A DNA stretch of 19,780 nt from JAUWZS01 sp964423085 (GTDB lineage: Archaea; Aenigmatarchaeota; Aenigmatarchaeia; CG10238-14; SCSR01). Position numbers and translations under genes: made by a program. The notes beneath the pieces are model-generated. The model had not been told where the DNA came from. It made no database searches and saw only the letters and a list, made by a program, of their open reading frames with translations. The stretch is taken from the NCBI GenBank assembly GCA_964423085.1, contig CAYRDB010000012.1, positions 1 to 19,780 on the forward strand, written 5' to 3'. Of the stretch, positions 13,805 to 19,780 are shown in pieces; within the stretch, counting starts at the first letter, position 1, and each line of letters opens with the position of its first letter.

Positions 13805-14422
13805 TCATCTTATTAGCTTCTTCACGACCCTTGCCAGCAGCGTCCTTTCAAGCTTCTTAACATACCCCCTCCTTTCAAGGTAGAAGAACACGATGATTGC
13901 CGTTATTCCCGCTGCTATCATCACTTCCAAACCCATGCCGAGAGACGATATAAGCTCTCCGGCAACCTCCCCAGAATACGCAAGCAGAATCGTCCTTGGT
14001 ATCGCGCCCAGCACTGTTGCTATGAAATAGCTTCTGAAGCTAATTGTAGTAACGCCGCTCACATAGCTTATGAGGTCGAACGGAACTATTGGTATGAACC
14101 TGGATATCAATATGGCCTTCGCGCCCCGTCTGGAAACCCAGCCGTCGAGAGCGTTTGTCCACTTTTCGCCAATCATCTTCTTTAGAACGGGCCTTCCGCC
14201 CTTTCTCGCTATGAAGAACGCTATCACCGACCCTATGACCAGCCCGCCACAACCAAATATCAGTATGTCAACCATCCCTATTCCTATGGCGCCCGCCATG
14301 ACAAGAATAAGCTCGGAAGGTATCGGAGCTATTATGGTCTGGACTATCATAGCTATGAGGAGGCCCATGTTCCCGTACGAAACTATTATCCATGTAAGCA
14401 ATTCTTCGAACAAATCGTCCAC
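13805..14422 (-). CDS. VTT-domain (DedA/TVP38-type) membrane protein
   Basis: This 205-residue polytopic protein has the DedA/TVP38 features: APIPSEL (32-38) early on, and ISRFIPIVPFDLISYVSGV (106-124) in the middle, with re-entrant-type hydrophobic stretches. VTT-domain proteins are implicated in lipid flipping and membrane homeostasis. The start is GTG 14422, eleven bases after the 3' end of tRNA-Gln. No ATG is available in frame and no SD is obvious. It likely shares the tRNA transcript and continues into the DUF457-type gene. A second VTT protein lies at 15165-15674 on the other strand. Confidence 0.88.
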   Translation of the reverse strand: MDDLFEELLTWIIVSYGNMGLLIAMIVQTIIAPIPSELILVMAGAIGIGMVDILIFGCGGLVIGSVIAFFIARKGGRPVLKKMIGEKWTNALDGWVSRRGAKAILISRFIPIVPFDLISYVSGVTTISFRSYFIATVLGAIPRTILLAYSGEVAGELISSLGMGLEVMIAAGITAIIVFFYLERRGYVKKLERTLLARVVKKLIR

Positions 14423-14433
14423 ATCCGAACAGA

Positions 14434-14544
14434 TAGCCCCGAGCGGATTCGAACCGCTGTCTCCGGGTGTCTTCCATCATCCTTGAATCAGCGCTTTGGA
14501 CAATGCCCAAAGCCCGACATCCTTGGCCACTAGACGACGGGGCT
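14434..14544 (-). tRNA. trnQ: tRNA-Gln (TTG) with intron
   Basis: Read on the minus strand, the gene folds as a complete cloverleaf of 73 bases once a 38-base intron is removed. The acceptor stem is AGCCCCG/CGGGGCT, followed by discriminator A (14434). The D arm is GTCT/GGAT, the anticodon stem TCGGG/CCCGG, the anticodon loop CTTTGGA with anticodon TTG, and the T arm AGCGG/CCGCT with loop TTCGAAT. The first pair is A1-U72, as usual for archaeal tRNA-Gln, which is charged with Glu and then amidated by GatDE. CCA is not encoded. It reads codon CAA, and CAG by wobble. Confidence 0.95.
14469..14506 (-). other. tRNA-Gln intron with canonical bulge-helix-bulge
   Basis: The intron lies between positions 37 and 38. 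The splice motif can be drawn exactly: a central 4-bp helix CTTT/GAAG, a 3-base 5' bulge GG|G and a 3-base 3' bulge AC|A with the cuts between the second and third bases, flanked by the anticodon stem outside and an 8-bp inner helix CATTGTCC/GGATGATG (two wobble pairs) inside. It would be cut by the archaeal tRNA-splicing endonuclease. Confidence 0.9.
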
Positions 14545-14568
14545 GGCTTCTATAATCTTAATCGGCAT

Positions 14569-14580
14569 TTTTACTTAAAT
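14569..14580 (-). promoter_or_regulatory. TATA box of tRNA-Gln
   Basis: The minus strand reads ATTTAAGTAAAA, about 30 bases before the tRNA 5' end and just after the stop of the DJ-1-like gene. Confidence 0.45.
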
Positions 14581-14585
14581 CTTGC

Positions 14586-15119
14586 TCAGAGCACAAGGTC
14601 TTTCCTGATTTTTGCGGCTTTAGCCTTTCCGGACGCGGCTTCTACTATGGCCAGCGAAAATTCAAGCGCAGTGCCCGGACCCTTTGATGTTATAACGTTG
14701 CGGTCTACTACAACAGCATCGTTCCTAGGGTAAGGTATGTCCTTCTCCATGCCTGGATATATTGTTGCTTTCACGTTCTCAAGCACGCCCGCTTCCAGAA
14801 GAACCTTAGGCGCGCAGCATATCGCAGCAACTATTTTTCCCCGCTCGTAAAAAGCGCGTATAAAATCCAGTGCAGGCTTGTTCTTAACAAGGTTGTCGCA
14901 TGATAGCGAACCTCCGGGAATAACTACACCGTCGTAGCTGTCTGCGCGCACAGAATTGAGACGTGCGTCCATCATGACCCTGGCTCCGTGGCCGCTGGAC
15001 ACCACGCTGCCCACCGCTCCTACCATGTCCACGGACATGCCTGCCCTGCGGAGCACGCTGACAGCAGAAAAAGCCTCTATCTCCTCGAAGCCGTCCGCGA
15101 AAAGCACCGCAAATTTCAT
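14586..15119 (-). CDS. DJ-1/PfpI family protein
   Basis: The 177-residue protein has the DJ-1 layout: DGFEEIEA (9-16) with the conserved acidic residue, VVIPGGSLSCDNL (65-77), the nucleophile elbow AAICCAPKVL (98-107) with Cys101, and the late ITSKGPGTALEFSLAIVE (about 144-161). DJ-1/PfpI proteins include chaperones, proteases and proposed deglycases that repair glyoxal damage; the close DJ-1/ThiJ-like sequence favours a stress or repair role. Two adjacent cysteines at the elbow are unusual, since DJ-1 has AICAG. It is divergent from the second VTT gene across a 45-base shared promoter. Confidence 0.92.
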   Translation of the reverse strand: MKFAVLFADGFEEIEAFSAVSVLRRAGMSVDMVGAVGSVVSSGHGARVMMDARLNSVRADSYDGVVIPGGSLSCDNLVKNKPALDFIRAFYERGKIVAAICCAPKVLLEAGVLENVKATIYPGMEKDIPYPRNDAVVVDRNVITSKGPGTALEFSLAIVEAASGKAKAAKIRKDLVL

Positions 15120-15133
15120 TACACTACCTTGAT

Positions 15134-15143
15134 GTATATTAGA
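15134..15143. promoter_or_regulatory. Shared bidirectional TATA box
   Basis: TGTATATTAG is the only strong TATA-like element in the 45 bases between ATG 15119 (-) and ATG 15165 (+). Its centre is about 20 bases from one ATG and 26 from the other, so it may serve both directions. Confidence 0.4.
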
Positions 15144-15164
15144 TTAAAAAGGATAAATTTAATA

Positions 15165-15674
15165 ATGGACGCATCCTCGATAGCCATGCAGTTCACCGAG
15201 TGGGGAAATGAAATAATACTCTCCCTGGGGTATCTCGGAATTTTCATAGTAAGCTTTGTGGGTTCGGCGTCCATAATACTGCCGATTCCGGCATTCTTCA
15301 TCATCCCTCTTGCTGTCGGCCTCGGCCTGAATCCGTGGATAGTGGGCGTACTAGCCGGCATCGGTAGCGCTTTTGGAGAAGCCACCGGCTACGCGCTCGG
15401 AAAGGGAGGAGGGAAAGTTATTGAGATGAAGTACAAGAAGCATGTGGAAAAGTACAGCAAGTGGTTCGAGGGAAAAAAAGCGTTCTTTGCTGTGCTGTTT
15501 TTCGCGGCCACGCCGCTTCCGGACGACATACTCGGCATAGTGTGCGGAATATTCAGGTACGACTTCAAAAAGTTCATGCTCGCTTCTATTATAGGCAAGG
15601 TGCTGCTGAATACATTCATAGCGCTGGGATTCTTTTATGGAATAGAATTTGTGTCAGAGTTTATTGGGTGGTAA
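15165..15674 (+). CDS. VTT-domain (YqaA/DedA-like) membrane protein
   Basis: From ATG 15165 the protein has 169 residues. It shows GSAFGEATGYALGKGGGK (67-84) and ATPLPDDILGIVCGIFRYDF (115-134), the pattern of the SNARE-associated/VTT family of YqaA type, with about four hydrophobic stretches. Such proteins are linked to lipid translocation and envelope stress. The frame stays open upstream to 14988, but that part is antisense to the DJ-1-like gene; ATG 15165 lies at the right distance from the TATA box. Two bases separate its stop from pth2, so they form an operon. Confidence 0.85.
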   Translation: MDASSIAMQFTEWGNEIILSLGYLGIFIVSFVGSASIILPIPAFFIIPLAVGLGLNPWIVGVLAGIGSAFGEATGYALGKGGGKVIEMKYKKHVEKYSKWFEGKKAFFAVLFFAATPLPDDILGIVCGIFRYDFKKFMLASIIGKVLLNTFIALGFFYGIEFVSEFIGW

Positions 15675-15676
15675 TC

Positions 15677-16018
15677 ATGTACAAACAAGCAATAGTTGTA
15701 AGGAAGGACTTGGATATGGGGAAAGGTAAGATGGCTGCGCAGGTGGCGCACGCTTCCATAGGCAGCATGAAGGCGGCCGCGAAAGCTCTTGTCGACGAAT
15801 GGGAAGACTCTGGTTCTAAGAAGGTCGTGCTAAAGGTGGACTGCATAAAGCAGCTCAACTCGATTAAGAACGCTGCGAAAAAGGCTGGGCTGCCTTATTT
15901 TCTTGTAAGGGATGCGGGATTGACGCAGACAGACCCCGGGACTGCCACATGCCTCGGCATAGGACCGGACGAAGAGGAGAAGATAGACGCTGTCACTTCC
16001 GGGCTGAAGCTTCTTTAG
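15677..16018 (+). CDS. pth2: Peptidyl-tRNA hydrolase, archaeal/eukaryotic type
   Basis: Pth2 frees tRNA from prematurely released peptidyl-tRNA in the cytosol. The 113 residues match the family throughout: KQAIVVRKDLDMGKGKMAAQ (3-22), the conserved AHAS with His25, and the late RDAGLTQTDPGTATCLGIGP and SGLKLL end. The catalytic-site Lys18 and His25 and the Asp of RDAG are present, and the length is typical. ATG 15677 follows the SD-like GGTGGT inside the end of the VTT gene. An upstream extension of the frame into that gene is not used. The stop overlaps the convergent thioredoxin-fold gene by four bases. Confidence 0.96.
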   Translation: MYKQAIVVRKDLDMGKGKMAAQVAHASIGSMKAAAKALVDEWEDSGSKKVVLKVDCIKQLNSIKNAAKKAGLPYFLVRDAGLTQTDPGTATCLGIGPDEEEKIDAVTSGLKLL

Positions 16019-16659
16019 CACCCTATGTGCTTCTCGATTTCGCTTGCTTCGGTCATTCCCTGGAACACATACTCTTCGTCGACTATCACAGCCGGGAACT
16101 TTGTGATGTTGTAGTAGCTTACTATCGCGCTAACCGACTCGAGCCCGAACTCGGCTGTCAGCGGTATGAGCATAATCTCGCTTCCGCACCTCTCTTTGAT
16201 GTCCAAAAGTATGTTCGACTGCAGCCTGTTGTCCACTTCCTCGCTTCCGCCCTCCACCATCCTTGACACATAGACCACATTTGAATAGTCAAAGCCGCAT
16301 TTTTCCTTCAGCTCTATTGAGTTCATCCAGAACTGGAACTGGAGCAGAACGTACCTGTTCCATTCCTGCTGGGCTTCCGGCGAGAACCTGGATACCTTTA
16401 TCTTGTTCTCTATTTCGCTTCCGAACTTGTATATCATGGAGTTGTATTCTAGGTTCTGCTTCAGCGCGGATTCGCACTCGTCCCCTCTCAGGGTGCCTAT
16501 GAACGTGTTCAGCAGCCTGTAGTCCTCCCACGACATCTCGCTCTCCGAAAGGCTGCTCTTTATTTCGCTGACGCGCATGTTGTCAACAAGGACTCCGAGC
16601 ATAATCCCTATAAGGAATATCGATATGGTAGAAATCATGGTCTTAGAATAGATGTTCAT
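16015..16659 (-). CDS. Membrane-anchored thioredoxin-fold-like protein
   Basis: From ATG 16659 the protein has 214 residues. It has an N-terminal membrane anchor (about 8-25), a helical middle (about 40-120) and a C-terminal part (about 125-210) resembling a thioredoxin fold: VVYVSR, then LIPLTAEFG, then YNITKFPAVIVDEEYVFQG, with Pro189 at the cis-proline position. No CxxC active site is present; the cysteines are single (C62, C121, C158, C214). It may therefore be a structural or partner domain rather than an oxidoreductase. The ATG overlaps the stop of the glycosyltransferase gene as ATGA, with SD GGGGTGG upstream. Coupling suggests it helps or is secreted with the glycan machinery. Confidence 0.7.
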   Translation of the reverse strand: MNIYSKTMISTISIFLIGIMLGVLVDNMRVSEIKSSLSESEMSWEDYRLLNTFIGTLRGDECESALKQNLEYNSMIYKFGSEIENKIKVSRFSPEAQQEWNRYVLLQFQFWMNSIELKEKCGFDYSNVVYVSRMVEGGSEEVDNRLQSNILLDIKERCGSEIMLIPLTAEFGLESVSAIVSYYNITKFPAVIVDEEYVFQGMTEASEIEKHIGC

Positions 16660-17891
16660 TTGGTCATCCACCCCGCCTGCCCTCTTGCGTACTTGTAAAT
16701 GGCGCAGACTGTAACAAATGAATAGAGTATCGGGTAGATAAATAAGAATACCGGTATGTCGCGCCACCTGAACATGCCTTTGTGCATCCTAAGAGACGCA
16801 ACTGCCAGCGGCAGAGTAAGAGCCATGACAATCACGCCCAGTATAAGGTTACAGTCGGCGTAGTAGTAAAACTCCAAACCGCCGAAAGGATTGGCGCCCA
16901 CCGAATATGCCTTGGCTATGTACGCTAGGAACTCCGCGGAGCCTATTGCGAAAACCGCTGCGAAAAGGCCCATGGTTATCACAGCCAGCGAATACCCTAG
17001 GAACGCGTTGGGCACGAAAAACGAGCCCACCGAGTTGCTCATGTCCTTTATGCTGGACTTGTACTTTACAAGAGTCTGTATACCGCCTATTGTCCACCTT
17101 AGCCTCTGCTTCCACCATACCGAGAAGGAGCTCGGATAAAGGCTGTATGAGAATGCGTCCAGCGCCATCCTGACCTTGTACCCGTTCTTGTTCAGCTTCC
17201 AGGCAACCTCCACGTCCTCCACAAGTATTTTCTCGTCGAATCCGCCTATTTTCTCAAGTATGTCCTTCCTGTACACGCTCAGCGGACCGGGAGTGACCCA
17301 TATTATGTTCGCGTACTCCTCCAGCTTCCTGGAGAATGATATCATCATGAGCTCCAGGTTCTGCATCCTTTCCCAGAATCTGTCCCTCCTGCTGCAAAGG
17401 ACATGGGACGTGACAGCTCCCACAGAGTCGTCGTCAAAGTACCTTACCGAATTTATCAGCGCGTCCTTCGCGAGCAGAGTGTCCGCGTCCACAACAGCCA
17501 CGTATTTTCCTCTGGATTTTGACATCCCAAAGTTCAGTGCTGACGCCTTTCCGGAATTCTTCTTGGTCAGGACCTTCATGTTTCTGAATTCCTTGGCCTT
17601 CTTCCTGGCGAGCTCAAGAGTGCTGTCCGTGCTGCCGTCGTCTACTACTATAATTTCCAGCTTCCCTTCCGGATATTCCAGACCTTTCAGCGAGTCCAAA
17701 GTCTTCTCTATGTTGTGTCCTTCGTTGTATGCCGGCACTATGAGGCTCATCGTAGGGATTAGATTAGAGCTTCCCTTCAGACCCAGCTTTTCCCTGTTGT
17801 CGATCCACAGGTGAAGGTGGAATATTATGAAAAAAGATCCGAAAAAAATGGCTATCATGTATATTATGTCAAAGACCATGCTGTCTATCAT
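16656..17891 (-). CDS. Membrane GT2 glycosyltransferase (processive type)
   Basis: The 411-residue protein has one N-terminal helix (about 5-27), a GT-A domain, and four or so C-terminal helices (about 290-400), as in hyaluronan, poly-GlcNAc and cellulose synthase-like enzymes. Motifs are complete: IVPAYNEG (51-58), VVDDGSTD (82-89), the metal-binding DAD (135-137), GPLSVYR (202-208), VEDVEVAWK (224-232) with Glu225-Asp226 as candidate base, and QRLRW (262-266). Such enzymes add sugars from a nucleotide sugar at the cytoplasmic face and can extrude the polymer. The product is unknown. It is the middle gene of a three-gene envelope operon. ATG 17891 is used; ATG 17879 is an alternative. Confidence 0.93.
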   Translation of the reverse strand: MIDSMVFDIIYMIAIFFGSFFIIFHLHLWIDNREKLGLKGSSNLIPTMSLIVPAYNEGHNIEKTLDSLKGLEYPEGKLEIIVVDDGSTDSTLELARKKAKEFRNMKVLTKKNSGKASALNFGMSKSRGKYVAVVDADTLLAKDALINSVRYFDDDSVGAVTSHVLCSRRDRFWERMQNLELMMISFSRKLEEYANIIWVTPGPLSVYRKDILEKIGGFDEKILVEDVEVAWKLNKNGYKVRMALDAFSYSLYPSSFSVWWKQRLRWTIGGIQTLVKYKSSIKDMSNSVGSFFVPNAFLGYSLAVITMGLFAAVFAIGSAEFLAYIAKAYSVGANPFGGLEFYYYADCNLILGVIVMALTLPLAVASLRMHKGMFRWRDIPVFLFIYPILYSFVTVCAIYKYARGQAGWMTK

Positions 17892-17936
17892 AGCACCAAC
17901 AATTAGTATTCAGCAAACAGAGTTAAAAATTCCAGA

Positions 17937-18512
17937 CTAAACTTCAATGTCCAGCGCTATCATCAGGAACTTTACAACAGCCAGGTCCAGCTCCTCGTAT
18001 GTCTGTCCTGAAATATAGGTCACATGGCCCTCGTTCCTGATTGAAGTCTCGTTTGCAAAGTCAGGATGCACAATCGCTATTATCGGATTCTGTATCTTTC
18101 CGGGCAAGTAGGCGTACTGGTCCACAAACTGCACGTCGAATGTAGGCAGACTGTAGCCGCTTTTGATGTCAGACCCGAACATCTTGCTGTATGCCAAAAG
18201 CATCTTGTTCACTATCTCGAAAGCCTCCACCGAATAGTACGAGCTGTCGTCTGTCTCCTTCACCGCTATTGTCACGTTCTTGACAAGCTGGTGCATGGTG
18301 TCGAAATAAACCTGCGCCTCTCCCGGATACACCGGCACGTCGGCAGCCCTGTTCAAGTCCGCCCTGAAATAAAGGTCGATGTCGCCCATTTTCCAAGTGG
18401 TGACAGGCTCGTACTTTAGCTGTTCGTAGGCTATGATTGAGCATGCGACAAGGGCGAAAACCGCTGCCACAGCAACCATCTTTTTCGAAACTTTCACAGT
18501 CACCTTGACCAT
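17937..18512 (-). CDS. Membrane-anchored extracytoplasmic protein, unknown
   Basis: The 191-residue protein starts with a basic stretch and a hydrophobic anchor (VAVAAVFALVACSIIAYE, about 13-30), followed by a polar domain of about 160 residues. The Cys at position 24 sits inside the hydrophobic part, so a lipoprotein is possible but not typical. The domain has no motif I recognise. It contains GDIDLYFRADLNR, IIAIVHPDFANETS and TYEELDLAVVKFLMIALD. The last helix-like part ends in DIEV. It lies 45 bases upstream of the glycosyltransferase gene and is probably the first gene of that operon. A role with the extracellular glycan is an inference from context. Confidence 0.7.
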   Translation of the reverse strand: MVKVTVKVSKKMVAVAAVFALVACSIIAYEQLKYEPVTTWKMGDIDLYFRADLNRAADVPVYPGEAQVYFDTMHQLVKNVTIAVKETDDSSYYSVEAFEIVNKMLLAYSKMFGSDIKSGYSLPTFDVQFVDQYAYLPGKIQNPIIAIVHPDFANETSIRNEGHVTYISGQTYEELDLAVVKFLMIALDIEV

Positions 18513-18541
18513 CGAACCACTTACCTAATTATTGTCGGCAA

Positions 18542-18554
18542 GATATTAAATGCT
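18542..18554 (-). promoter_or_regulatory. Probable promoter of glycosyltransferase operon
   Basis: The minus strand reads GCATTTAATATCT here, a TATA-like element about 35 bases before ATG 18512. Confidence 0.4.
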
Positions 18555-18575
18555 TTTGACAGAAGGCGATTATAA

Positions 18576-18597
18576 GGAAAAAGAAAAAAAGAAAGGG
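18576..18597 (-). terminator. T-rich terminator of S-layer-like gene
   Basis: On the minus strand the sequence is CCCTTTCTTTTTTTCTTTTT, about 32 bases after the stop of the S-layer-like gene, a pyrimidine-rich archaeal terminator. A weak inverted repeat GTAGTG/CACTAC (18615-18620 and 18635-18640) brackets the stop codon. Confidence 0.5.
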
Positions 18598-18628
18598 TCA
18601 AAATCTGGTTGCACGTAGTGATTCACAC

Positions 18629-19780
18629 TTAAGCCACTACAGGCGCTCCAACTGTACCAGTGACTTCTACTGAGCCGGCTGTTACACCATCCAGTATAGT
18701 GTCGTACATTTGCAGTGCCGAAGTTGCTACGCGTGTTTCAGCTGCGTTTGTTCCTGCGACTACTAGCGCTACCTTGCCAGTCGCAAAGGCGTCATCTATG
18801 GCAGTTATGAGACCAAAGTCCCTTGCTGGCCATGAATCACATGAATAGTCGAAGTCGCCAGAGCTGGCCAATTCGGCTACCAAGTCATTTATACATGGTC
18901 CACCTACCAGGATGAGGTTCTTTGCTGTTTTCAAGCTTGACATTTCAGTGTCGAGCTTGGCTATGGCTGAGGTTATAGGAACGGACGGATAGCTCGTGTA
19001 TGACACGTCACCACCTTCAGTTGTGCCACCTAGTTCACCAACATACATCTTGGCGTACAAAACCTGCGCTGGTACTTTGACCACCACTTTGTTTGAGCCT
19101 GAGTATGCATTTGGATTCACTACTATAGCACCGGAATCCGACACAACATCCTGTGTCGACACTCCTACACTGACGGTTTGCATAGTGCCTGAAACGTCAG
19201 TAGACAAAACCTGAACATCCTCTGCCTGAGCACTCGAGCTTGTGTAAAGCTGGAATGCAGGTGGAGTTGTTGTCCAAGATGTCTTGTTTCTGTAATTGAC
19301 TATTACAGAGCTGTTGTATGTCGTCGATCCTATTGTTATAGCATTGAAGACATCACCAGCAGCACTACCATCGGCTGTGTAAGGGGTTCTTACACTTATG
19401 GTAAGGTATTGCTGATCACCAGCTGCCGCGCCGTTCGAATAGCTTATTGCGAATGTGAAGTTGAACTGGGTTGCTGTTCCATTACCAAACATCCCATATA
19501 CAGCTGTACCATTCACCGTAGCATCTGACGCTATCCTGCTGTTTACAGAATCCCATAATCCTATGATTACTGGATATCCTGTAAAGCTAGCATTTAGTGT
19601 TTCAGCGTCATCGAACAACACGTAGACCTTGTCATATCCGTTGGCTCCATAGACCAAACTTCCGCCAACATCTGCAGCTATCTCAATACCCGTAAGTCCT
19701 GAGGCAGCTATTGTTGTATTGGAAGCTCCAGTCAATCCCTCGTCCCAATATACGCTCTTTCCGTCTACTGTCTGGAACGT
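18629..19780 (-). CDS. S-layer-like surface protein, C-terminal part (5' truncated)
   Basis: The frame runs off the right edge, so only the C-terminal 383 residues are visible. The visible start continues without a break from TFQTVDGKSVYWDEGLTGAS. The protein is rich in Ser, Thr, Ala, Gly and Asn, with many N-glycosylation sequons (NTT, NAS, NGT, NFT, NSS, NKT), as expected of a secreted, glycosylated beta-sandwich protein. The C-terminal module contains KNLILVGGPCINDLVAELA and a second Cys in DYSCDSW, a pattern I associate with archaeal S-layer proteins of the methanococcal S-layer type. No transmembrane anchor follows; it ends GTVGAPVVA. The S-layer identity is likely, but the signal peptide and full length are outside the window. 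Confidence 0.75.
   Translation of the reverse strand, partial: TFQTVDGKSVYWDEGLTGASNTTIAASGLTGIEIAADVGGSLVYGANGYDKVYVLFDDAETLNASFTGYPVIIGLWDSVNSRIASDATVNGTAVYGMFGNGTATQFNFTFAISYSNGAAAGDQQYLTISVRTPYTADGSAAGDVFNAITIGSTTYNSSVIVNYRNKTSWTTTPPAFQLYTSSSAQAEDVQVLSTDVSGTMQTVSVGVSTQDVVSDSGAIVVNPNAYSGSNKVVVKVPAQVLYAKMYVGELGGTTEGGDVSYTSYPSVPITSAIAKLDTEMSSLKTAKNLILVGGPCINDLVAELASSGDFDYSCDSWPARDFGLITAIDDAFATGKVALVVAGTNAAETRVATSALQMYDTILDGVTAGSVEVTGTVGAPVVA

Noticed and set aside
14988..15164. N-terminal extension of the second VTT protein
   Set aside because: Most of it is antisense to the DJ-1-like gene and contains no family sequence; ATG 15165 fits the TATA box.
15461..15676. N-terminal extension of Pth2 into the VTT gene
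   Set aside because: Pth2 homology begins at ATG 15677, which has an SD-like GGTGGT upstream; the extension overlaps the VTT gene in another frame.
16660..16767. Upstream extension of the thioredoxin-fold gene
   Set aside because: It lies inside the glycosyltransferase gene, and ATG 16659 begins a clean membrane anchor with SD and ATGA overlap.
18615..18640. Inverted repeat GTAGTG/CACTAC as a hairpin terminator
   Set aside because: Only six base pairs with a 14-base loop and it spans the stop codon; the T-rich tract further on is the better terminator.
1..19780. CRISPR arrays, insertion sequences, integrases or attachment sites
   Set aside because: I saw no spaced repeats, transposase or integrase motifs, or terminal repeats anywhere in the window.

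Overview
The window looks like a chromosomal segment of an uncultivated archaeon. The evidence is a CDC48-type AAA+ ATPase, an Nre-family repair protein ending in a PCNA-binding motif, archaeal-type peptidyl-tRNA hydrolase Pth2, indolepyruvate:ferredoxin oxidoreductase (IorAB), an S-layer-like surface protein, and a tRNA-Gln interrupted by an intron with a canonical bulge-helix-bulge splice motif. AT-rich TATA boxes lie about 25 bases upstream of start codons, so many transcripts look leaderless. Very short genes and tight packing fit a small-genome lineage, perhaps DPANN-like, but the phylum cannot be fixed from this sequence. I see no phage, insertion sequence, CRISPR array or plasmid hallmark.

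Layout. 1-2180: the 3' end of a CDC48-like gene, a small two-helix membrane protein, a secreted Cys-rich membrane-anchored protein and a 34-residue basic protein. 2181-4615 (minus): a rhomboid protease and an ABC-2 exporter (permease plus ATPase). 4665-6496 (plus): a MinD/ParA-like ATPase with a long leader holding a short overlapping reading frame, followed by a membrane protein of unknown function. 6497-6890 (minus): a winged-helix-like protein and a 43-residue protein. 7064-8622: a CBS-domain protein, two mini zinc-ribbon proteins and, on the minus strand, a divergent AT-richer orotate phosphoribosyltransferase-like gene. 8603-10598 (minus): an anchored SNase-like nuclease, Nre and a small CxxC protein. 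10649-10772: an apparent transcription unit whose only open frame encodes 12 residues, MAKKKAKAKKKK. 10877-13335: iorA-iorB. 13336-15119 (minus): DJ-1/PfpI protein, tRNA-Gln, a VTT/DedA-like membrane protein and a DUF457-type membrane protein. 15165-16018 (plus): a second VTT protein and pth2. 16015-18512 (minus): an envelope operon (anchored unknown protein, processive-type GT2 glycosyltransferase, anchored thioredoxin-fold protein). 18629-19780 (minus): the C-terminal part of an S-layer-like protein that runs off the window.

How the parts relate. Much of the window concerns the cell envelope: S-layer-like protein, glycosyltransferase operon, ABC-2 exporter, rhomboid, VTT proteins, anchored nuclease and Cys-rich surface protein. 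IorAB would oxidise aryl pyruvates in amino-acid catabolism, passing electrons to ferredoxin. Every convergent gene junction (seven of seven) is stop-to-stop with a gap of at most 3 bases or an overlap, a striking compaction. Nothing here is clearly a new multi-gene system. The best candidates for something undescribed are the 12-residue Lys peptide unit, the leader of the MinD-like gene with its membrane partner, the glycosyltransferase operon, and an IorA that seems to have kept only one of two Fe-S clusters.
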